A stretch of DNA of 9,022 nt, taken from contig JAHFAK010000087.1 in NCBI GenBank assembly GCA_023250585.1, forward strand, positions 1 through 9,022, read 5' to 3'. This document shows positions 1 to 6,193 of the stretch, piece by piece. Every line of letters starts with the position of its first letter. Position 1 is the first letter of the stretch. The position numbers and the translations under genes were made by a program. Source of the stretch: Deltaproteobacteria bacterium. GTDB lineage: Bacteria > Bdellovibrionota_F > JAHFAK01. The notes under the pieces are model-generated. The model saw only the letters and a list, made by a program, of their open reading frames with translations, had not been told where the DNA came from and did no database searches.

Positions 1-21
1 ATTTAATACTTATTCTAAAAA

Positions 22-3000
22 ATGCAAGGTTGCTTCAAAAATTTTATAATGCTAGAAACACGACCCATGGAATCAATTGTTCCCATAACTCATAGTGAAG
101 GCTTAGCAGAATCGTTTGTTATTACAGCAATTGCAACATATGCAGATGTGGATTTATGTTTTGTTGTAAAGGATACAGCCGCCCTTACCCGTGCGAAGAA
201 TGAAATTGAAACGTATAAAAAGATTCTTGCACGTAAAGAATTATTCAATCCTGATCTTATTCAGAATATAATCCACTCATGTAATCTACCTCGTGCTGAG
301 ATTCAAGAATTTAATCTTTGTACTTTTCCTTCTTTTGAAACTCCTCTGTATTCAGAAATTGTGGTTGAAGATGATGTTCTGAAAGAAAGAGTGAGCACAT
401 TATTTACGCTTCTAGAAAATCCGCAAAGAAAAATAGTGATTACAACGCTTGAGGCAATTTCTTTTAAAACGATTCCGAAAGAAACATTTCGATCATTTAC
501 TGATCTTATCATTATTAAGAATACACTAGATCGCGAAAAATGTATCGAAAATATGATTAATGCTGGCTACGAGCGTTGTGATGGAGTAGAAAAAGTTGGA
601 GAGTTTAGTATTCGTGGTGGAATCATCGATATTTTTTCGCCATTGTATGAAAATCCCATTCGTGTAGAACTCATCGGCGATGAAGTACATTCGCTTCGTT
701 TCTTTAATGTTGATACACAAAAATCCCTTGCAACAATAGATGAAGTATATATTGCTCCTGCATCTGAAATAATTTTGTCGACTCTCAACTACGATACTAT
801 TTATAAAAAGCTCAAAGAATTAGCTGATACGTATACTATTCCTAAAAAATTGCGTGATCTACTTTTTGAGAAATTACAAGAAAAAATGCTCTTTCCTGGC
901 ATTCACTATTATGTGCCGCTGTTTTATGAGAAATCTACATCATTTTTTGAATATTTTTTAAACTCTCGCCGTAAAAGCTTTTTTGTTTATAACGAAACTG
1001 TTTCACTTGAATCTCTCGGAGAGCAGTTTTTTGAGACAGTTAAAGAACATTATACGAATGAGCTTCTAACCGAAAGAATGATACTGCCTCCCGAAGAAGT
1101 CTTTTTAACACAAAAAGAGTGTATGCAAAGATTTAATGAATCTTCTTTTGTTAATTTAAAAAATGAAGCTTTTCATACAGCTTTATCACTTAGTGCAAAG
1201 AATAATCAGTGGATACGAAGTTCGTTTCAAGAGCATATGGAACGGCATGATGAACCGATACGCTTTCTTGCTGAGTATTTACGAGATCTGCAGGAAAAAT
1301 CATTTGCTATTTTTATTGTATCAAAAGACCGTTTGCAAGAAGAGCGATTTAAAGAATTATTAAAACCTTATTTTTTGGAAGGATTTTTCACTGTTCATTT
1401 TATTATTGGATTTCTTCACGAAGGCTTTTTTACAGAGAATATGCGGCTTTTAATTCTTGCTGACAGCGATGTCTTTGGTGAACGATTCACAAAACATGCA
1501 AAAAAGCCTCGGGAATCTTCGAAGGCTATTGTTGTCCCATCTGAAGGAGATTATGTTGTTCATGTTGATCATGGAATTGGAAAATACATTGGCTTAACAA
1601 CACTGGCATATGAAGGGTTTAAAACCGATTGTATGGTTATTCAGTATGCGGGAAGTGATAAATTGTATTTGCCGGTCGATCGATTAAATCTCGTACAAAA
1701 ATATGTTGGCGGAGATACGGCAAAAATACAACTTGATCGCTTTGGAAGTTTGCAATGGAAACAAAAAACACAAAAGGCACAAAAAGCAATTGATGAAATT
1801 GCTGGCTCACTCTTAAGACTTTATGCAGATCGTGAGGCACACGAAGGCTTTGCATTTTCTTCTCAACATCGTGAAGCGTTTTTAGAATTTGAAAGTTCTT
1901 TTCCGTTTGAAGAAACCGAAGATCAAATTAATGCAATTAACGATGTTGTTGAAGATATGGAATCATCAAAGCCCATGGATCGGCTCATTTGCGGGGATGT
2001 TGGATATGGCAAAACAGAAGTTGCATTGCGGGCTTCATACAAAGCGATTTTAGACGGCAAGCAAGTTGCATTTCTTGTTCCAACAACTGTTCTTGCATTT
2101 CAACATTTCAATACCTTGTCACGACGTTATAAAGACTATCCTGTGGTTATAGAAAGTCTTAGTCGATTTAAATCACGAACGGAACAAAAAGAAATTTTGA
2201 GCAGATTAAAAGAAGGAAAAGTAGATGTTGTTGTAGGAACCCATCGGCTTTTACAAAAAGATGTAGCATTTAAAGATTTGGGGCTTTTCATTGTCGATGA
2301 AGAGCATAAATTTGGTGTTAAAGATAAAGAAGCAATGAAAAGGCTCAAAGTTACCGTCGATGTTCTTACACTGACGGCAACACCTATTCCGCGAACATTA
2401 CAGATGTCGCTTTTTAAAATTCGTGATTTTAGTTTGATGAAAACACCTCCGGTCGATCGGCTTTCGATTAAAACCTATATTGCAACTTTTCGAGATGAAC
2501 TCATTAAAGAAGCGATCGGAAATGAGCTCAAACGTGGCGGGCAAATATATTTTGTTCATAATCGTGTAGAAACGATTTATTCCATAGCAAGTTATCTCAA
2601 GCGACTTATGCCTGGTATACGTTTTATTATCGGGCATGGACAGATGTCCGAACGAGAGCTCGAATCGGTCATGATGGCCTTTATCAATCATGAAGCTGAT
2701 GTACTCATTTGCACAACTATTATAGAATCAGGTCTCGATATCCCCAATGCAAATACGATTATTATTAATCGTGCCGATACGTTTGGGCTTGCTTCACTCT
2801 ATCAATTACGTGGAAGGGTGGGGCGATCTGAACGGCAAGCCTATGCATATCTTTTAATTCCTGAACGTGAAGTTATGAGCTCTGAATCTACAAAACGCCT
2901 TGGTGCACTTCGTAAGTTTTCTGAATTGGGAAGTGGATTTAATCTTGCAATGACTGATCTTGAAATTAGAGGAGGCGGAGAGATTCTAGGGAAATCACAG

Positions 3001-3525
3001 TCAGGACATATATCAGCCATTGGCTATGAACTCTATTTGGAACTTTTGGCAAAGACAATTAAACGATTAAAACAAGAAAACGTTGATGAAAGTGTCGAAC
3101 CAGTTTTAAAAATAAAAATGGAAGCTTTTATCCCGCCATCCTATATTTCAAATTCACAAAAAAGGTTGCATGTGTATAAGCGGCTTTCGGTTTGTCATGA
3201 AGATCACGAAGTTGATGCAATTAAAGAAGAGCTTATCGATCGTTTTGGTCAACTTCCCCTTGCGGGCGAACATTTTTTAGAAGTAATTAAAATAAAACTT
3301 TGTGCACGTCAGTGGAGAATTCAAGAAATTGAAATACATGAAACACATATTATCTGTACATTTGATGAGCGTACGCACGTAAAACCAGAAAAATTAATTG
3401 AACTTCTTAAAAAAGATAAAAAAGGTATACTCCGTTTTGTGCAAAAAGAGAATCGATTGAGCATTCTCGTGAAGCAAGATCAAAGGCTTGAAGATTTTAA
3501 AAAGGTCTTGAATCAACTTGGGTGA
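22..3525 (+). CDS. mfd: Transcription-repair coupling factor Mfd
   Basis: Mfd is a cytoplasmic double-stranded DNA translocase. It binds RNA polymerase stalled at a lesion, removes it and recruits UvrA for nucleotide excision repair. The 1167-residue product is close to E. coli Mfd in length and has the whole domain order. The UvrB-like module lies near residues 183-235 (GEFSIRGG at 193-200). The RNA-polymerase interaction (CarD-like) domain begins near 505 (HVDHGIGKYIGL). The RecG-like motor has Walker A GDVGYGKTE (658-666), DEEH (759-762), TATPIPRTL (785-793) and motif VI QLRGRVGR (928-935). The translocation (TRG) region includes DLEIRGGGEILG (979-990). A C-terminal autoinhibitory D7 domain follows, with LIDRFGQLP (1071-1079). 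No key motif is missing. The start is uncertain: ATG codons at 22, 49 and 67 are in frame and none has a good Shine-Dalgarno. The promoter would lie outside the window. Confidence 0.97.
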   Translation: MQGCFKNFIMLETRPMESIVPITHSEGLAESFVITAIATYADVDLCFVVKDTAALTRAKNEIETYKKILARKELFNPDLIQNIIHSCNLPRAEIQEFNLCTFPSFETPLYSEIVVEDDVLKERVSTLFTLLENPQRKIVITTLEAISFKTIPKETFRSFTDLIIIKNTLDREKCIENMINAGYERCDGVEKVGEFSIRGGIIDIFSPLYENPIRVELIGDEVHSLRFFNVDTQKSLATIDEVYIAPASEIILSTLNYDTIYKKLKELADTYTIPKKLRDLLFEKLQEKMLFPGIHYYVPLFYEKSTSFFEYFLNSRRKSFFVYNETVSLESLGEQFFETVKEHYTNELLTERMILPPEEVFLTQKECMQRFNESSFVNLKNEAFHTALSLSAKNNQWIRSSFQEHMERHDEPIRFLAEYLRDLQEKSFAIFIVSKDRLQEERFKELLKPYFLEGFFTVHFIIGFLHEGFFTENMRLLILADSDVFGERFTKHAKKPRESSKAIVVPSEGDYVVHVDHGIGKYIGLTTLAYEGFKTDCMVIQYAGSDKLYLPVDRLNLVQKYVGGDTAKIQLDRFGSLQWKQKTQKAQKAIDEIAGSLLRLYADREAHEGFAFSSQHREAFLEFESSFPFEETEDQINAINDVVEDMESSKPMDRLICGDVGYGKTEVALRASYKAILDGKQVAFLVPTTVLAFQHFNTLSRRYKDYPVVIESLSRFKSRTEQKEILSRLKEGKVDVVVGTHRLLQKDVAFKDLGLFIVDEEHKFGVKDKEAMKRLKVTVDVLTLTATPIPRTLQMSLFKIRDFSLMKTPPVDRLSIKTYIATFRDELIKEAIGNELKRGGQIYFVHNRVETIYSIASYLKRLMPGIRFIIGHGQMSERELESVMMAFINHEADVLICTTIIESGLDIPNANTIIINRADTFGLASLYQLRGRVGRSERQAYAYLLIPEREVMSSESTKRLGALRKFSELGSGFNLAMTDLEIRGGGEILGKSQSGHISAIGYELYLELLAKTIKRLKQENVDESVEPVLKIKMEAFIPPSYISNSQKRLHVYKRLSVCHEDHEVDAIKEELIDRFGQLPLAGEHFLEVIKIKLCARQWRIQEIEIHETHIICTFDERTHVKPEKLIELLKKDKKGILRFVQKENRLSILVKQDQRLEDFKKVLNQLG

Positions 3526-3589
3526 AGGGTATAGAATTTTATTTTGATACTAAGTCGCATTCAAACATTAACTTTGTTAGATTAAAACC

Positions 3590-3597
3590 AAGGAGGT
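3590..3597 (+). promoter_or_regulatory. Strong Shine-Dalgarno of the parvulin lipoprotein gene
   Basis: AAGGAGGT is an uninterrupted eight-base match to the 16S anti-Shine-Dalgarno complement. Six bases separate it from the ATG at 3604, which is ideal spacing. It fixes that start and predicts strong initiation. By contrast, no other gene in the window has a comparable site. Confidence 0.9.
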
Positions 3598-3603
3598 AGT
3601 GAT

Positions 3604-4503
3604 ATGAAAAAGCTTATTTTTATTTCGGTATGTCTCTTTATTTTTTCCTCATGTGATTTTTTTAAAAAAGGTCAAAAAGATGAGAAAGGACAAGCCGAAG
3701 CAAAACAGGTTATTGCAAAGGTCAATGGAATGAATATTTATTTAGATGACTTTGTTAAAAAATATAATGTTAAGGTTCGTCAGCAACCAGAAAAATATAA
3801 AACCAAAGAAGGTAAAAAAGAAGTCATTGATGAAATAGCACAATTTCAGATGCTGTACAAAAAAGCAAAAGATCTTGGATTGGATGATGACTATCAAGTA
3901 AAAACCATGATGGTTAGAAAACTCATAAATGAGAAAGTACAGCCTGATAATAGCTTAAACGAAGAAGAGATTGAAAATTATTATAATACTCATAAAGACG
4001 ATTTCCAAGAAATTCGAGCAAGCCATATACTTTTCAAAACAGGACCAGCAAAGCTTCAAGAGATGAGTAAGGGCAAGGCCACTCCTCCGACGTTTGAAGA
4101 AATTGATCGTGTCCAACTTGAAAAAGCTAAAGAAATTTTAGCTCGAGCGCGAAAAGGAGAAGATTTTACCAAACTTGCTAATCAATACTCTGAAGGTCCA
4201 ACCAATGTAAAAGGTGGAGATTTGGGATATTTTACTCAAGGAAGAATGATTAAAGAATTTTCAGACGCGGCTTTTGCTCTTAAGGCTGTGGGGGATATTA
4301 GTGATATTATACGAACAAGTTATGGATATCATATTATTAAGCTCACCGACCGGCGTATTCAACCATATATTTCAATTAAAGCATTAGTACGCTCGGAAAT
4401 ACTTAAAAATAAACGAGAAGAAAGTTACAAACAATTAGTAGATGACGTTATGAAAGATGCCAAGGTTACTTATTATTTTGATAAGGTAGAAAATTTAGAA
4501 TAA
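3604..4503 (+). CDS. Parvulin-type peptidyl-prolyl isomerase lipoprotein (PrsA/PpiC/SurA-like)
   Basis: This is a predicted exported foldase that catalyses cis-trans isomerisation of prolyl bonds in envelope proteins. The 299-residue product starts with a short lipoprotein signal: KK, a hydrophobic stretch and FSSC, with Cys17 as the likely lipidated residue. Phe at -3 makes the lipobox imperfect. A SurA-N-like helical segment covers about 34-110 (VNGMNIYLDDF). One parvulin domain covers about 137-250 and keeps the family signature: ASHILF with His141, GGDLGYF (204-210), and GYHII with His243. A helical C-terminus follows. An Asp directly follows the Cys, which in E. coli would retain the lipoprotein in the inner membrane; whether that rule applies here is unknown. 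The gene follows mfd by 78 bases and precedes the SurA-like gene by 61, so co-transcription is plausible. The family is secure, but choosing between the names PrsA and PpiC is not possible from sequence alone. Confidence 0.92.
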   Translation: MKKLIFISVCLFIFSSCDFFKKGQKDEKGQAEAKQVIAKVNGMNIYLDDFVKKYNVKVRQQPEKYKTKEGKKEVIDEIAQFQMLYKKAKDLGLDDDYQVKTMMVRKLINEKVQPDNSLNEEEIENYYNTHKDDFQEIRASHILFKTGPAKLQEMSKGKATPPTFEEIDRVQLEKAKEILARARKGEDFTKLANQYSEGPTNVKGGDLGYFTQGRMIKEFSDAAFALKAVGDISDIIRTSYGYHIIKLTDRRIQPYISIKALVRSEILKNKREESYKQLVDDVMKDAKVTYYFDKVENLE

Positions 4504-4548
4504 GCTTGTTCTGTGTAGCCTTAAGGTAGGAGCACCATATATTATTTT

Positions 4549-4575
4549 ATGAAAGCGAAGCAGAATGAAGCGTAA
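4549..4575 (+). other. Possible eight-codon leader ORF overlapping the surA start
   Basis: An ATG at 4549 opens a frame reading MKAKQNEA and stops at TAA 4573-4575, ten bases inside the next gene's ATG at 4565 but in another frame. The purine-rich AGGAG at 4528-4532 lies 16 bases before this ATG and 32 before the surA ATG, too far for normal initiation at either. The layout could allow translational coupling or reinitiation at 4565, but an ORF this short easily arises by chance. Confidence 0.2.
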
Positions 4576-5551
4576 AGAGATAAGAAATTATTTTTATAAA
4601 ATTTTTGTTGTCTTCACGGTAGCATCTTCTGTTGCTGCCAAAGAAAAAGTGATGGATCGCATTGAAGTCAAAATTAACAGCGATATTATTACTCAAAGTG
4701 AAATAGATAGCTCTTATGAAAGGGCGCAAGAATCAATGCGTGTATCACGCTCAGAAATACGTGATAAGCTCGTTATCGATATATTGATAAAGGATAAACT
4801 TGAAAAAATTGGGCGAGCAACAACTGATAAAAATATCGATGTAATTGAAAAAAAAGTTATAAACGAAGTATTAGAAAAAAATAAGCTCACCCAAGAAGAG
4901 CTCACGGCTCATTTGGCTGAAAAGGGAAAAACCTTTGAGCAATACAAACATGAATTACGAGATGAGTTACGTAGCAACAGTAATCAGGAAAATTTTATCG
5001 GTTATGTAATTAGGCCCAAGCTCCGAGAAATTGACGAAAAAAAAATTGTGAGTGAATACAATAAAAAATATTCAAAGAAAAATAATGTAGTTTACCATCT
5101 GGCTGTTATTCTCGTTCGTTTTACCAATGAAAATAAAGAAGCCAAGCGAGAATTGATAAAAAAAATTCGGCACGAGCTTACCAATGAAAACTTTGCTGAA
5201 TATGCCCAGAAGTATTCAGAATCCGCCACGAGTGATATGGGTGGAGATATGGGCAATATGACGCTTACTGACCTCCATGAACAAATTCAAAATGCCGTAA
5301 AAGATCTTAAGCCTGATGAAATTTCGCCGATTATTGCAGTACAGAAATCGTTCTATATTTTTAGAGTTATTGATCGTACAATAGCAGAAGGCAAAGAAAA
5401 AAAATTAGCAACGAATATTAATGATATTGATGCGACTTCAAGAAATTCTATTGCTCAGGAACTGCAGCAGCATGAAATCTCGGAAAGTATTAAATCGTGG
5501 GTAGAAGAAGCAAAAGAGCGGGCTTATATAGAAATTATTCCCACACAGTAA
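4565..5551 (+). CDS. surA: SurA-like periplasmic chaperone with a degenerate parvulin domain
   Basis: This is a predicted periplasmic chaperone for outer-membrane proteins. The 328-residue product has an N-terminal signal peptide with likely cleavage after VAA (23-25). A SurA N-domain follows (DRIEVKINSDIITQSEID, from residue 31, through the helices to about 150). One parvulin-like domain covers about 174-271 (GGDMG at 226-230). The C-terminal helix and strand end in SWVEEAKERAYIEII, typical of the SurA core. Both parvulin histidines appear replaced: the HIL position reads VIL (Val181) and the GYHI position reads SFYI (Tyr264). Isomerase activity is therefore doubtful and a chaperone-only role is likely, as for one of the two parvulin domains of E. 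coli SurA. The start at 4565 is the only sensible ATG, because TGA at 4550 closes the frame upstream, yet its ribosome binding site is weak. The surA symbol rests on architecture and position after mfd and a parvulin lipoprotein. Confidence 0.85.
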   Translation: MKRKEIRNYFYKIFVVFTVASSVAAKEKVMDRIEVKINSDIITQSEIDSSYERAQESMRVSRSEIRDKLVIDILIKDKLEKIGRATTDKNIDVIEKKVINEVLEKNKLTQEELTAHLAEKGKTFEQYKHELRDELRSNSNQENFIGYVIRPKLREIDEKKIVSEYNKKYSKKNNVVYHLAVILVRFTNENKEAKRELIKKIRHELTNENFAEYAQKYSESATSDMGGDMGNMTLTDLHEQIQNAVKDLKPDEISPIIAVQKSFYIFRVIDRTIAEGKEKKLATNINDIDATSRNSIAQELQQHEISESIKSWVEEAKERAYIEIIPTQ

Positions 5552-5632
5552 CATTGAAACGCTAGCGTCCGAGACTCCTTCTTGCCATCTCGTTATCATT
5601 TTGAATGCTACTGCGTGTGCATTTTAATCGTC

Positions 5633-6193
5633 ATGCATGTGAAAACAGAAAAAATTCGTCCCAGTAAAATTATTGCATTTTATACGATCCTGACACTCAT
5701 TACTTGTTTTATGTATAAATGTACCATGCGGCAACCAATTTTTACCGAAGATACAATCTCAAGCCTTATTCTTCATGCAATCATTGGTCTTTTCATTGCT
5801 CTTCCTATTATTTTTATAAATTATTTTTTACTTACTAAAACACGGCTTTTCGAAGCGTTAATTCAATCTATTAAAGAAAATATTCAAATCATGGACCGCT
5901 TTGAAATGAGTACTGTTGCACTTTTTTCGGGCATTGGAGAGGAAATCCTTTTTAGAGGAATCGTTCAACACTTTACAGGCTTGATAGTTGCTTCCTTACT
6001 TTTTGGATTGTTACATATTGGGCCGAATAAGAAATTCTTACCGTGGACTTTTTTTGCTCTTATAATGGGATTTTTTCTCGGCTTAATGAGATTGTACTTC
6101 GGTTCCTTGGTTGTCCCTATTTTCATTCATGCTACGGTGAACTACGCGAGCTTCAGATTTCTTTTCTCTATGGATGATAAGGCTCTTAGCTGA
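5633..6193 (+). CDS. CPBP-family intramembrane metalloprotease (CAAX/Abi type)
   Basis: This is a small integral membrane protein of the CPBP family (Rce1-like, formerly called Abi), whose members are glutamate/histidine intramembrane proteases. The product from ATG 5633 is about 186 residues with several hydrophobic segments. Counting from that ATG, the family motifs are EEILFR (Glu103, Glu104, Arg108), FGLLHIG (His128) and FIHATVN (His166, Asn170). All putative active-site residues are present, so it looks functional. The frame stays open to a TTG at 5582, which would add 17 Cys-rich residues. I prefer ATG 5633, but neither start has a Shine-Dalgarno. It follows surA with no clear terminator. 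Its last 111 bases are antisense to the end of the S41 protease gene, including the HxxxN motif. The substrate is unknown; bacterial relatives act in peptide maturation, self-immunity or membrane-protein processing. Confidence 0.85.
   Translation: MHVKTEKIRPSKIIAFYTILTLITCFMYKCTMRQPIFTEDTISSLILHAIIGLFIALPIIFINYFLLTKTRLFEALIQSIKENIQIMDRFEMSTVALFSGIGEEILFRGIVQHFTGLIVASLLFGLLHIGPNKKFLPWTFFALIMGFFLGLMRLYFGSLVVPIFIHATVNYASFRFLFSMDDKALS

Noticed and set aside
2398-2691. 97-codon open frame on the - strand within mfd
   Set aside because: It lies opposite the conserved motor domain of mfd, has no recognisable family features and no ribosome binding site. It is a shadow frame.
3544-3582. Possible promoter (TTGATA) for the parvulin lipoprotein gene between mfd and 3604
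   Set aside because: No -10 box better than three matches of six lies at a suitable spacing, so read-through from mfd is the simpler view.
5559-5568. Ten-base palindrome ACGCTAGCGT just after surA, considered as a terminator
   Set aside because: It would leave only a three-base-pair stem around a four-base loop and has no following T-run, so it is not a credible intrinsic terminator.
5582-5632. TTG-initiated extension of the CPBP protein
   Set aside because: It has a rare start codon and no Shine-Dalgarno, and the added Cys-rich residues precede the first membrane segment without resembling a signal. ATG 5633 is preferred, though not proven.
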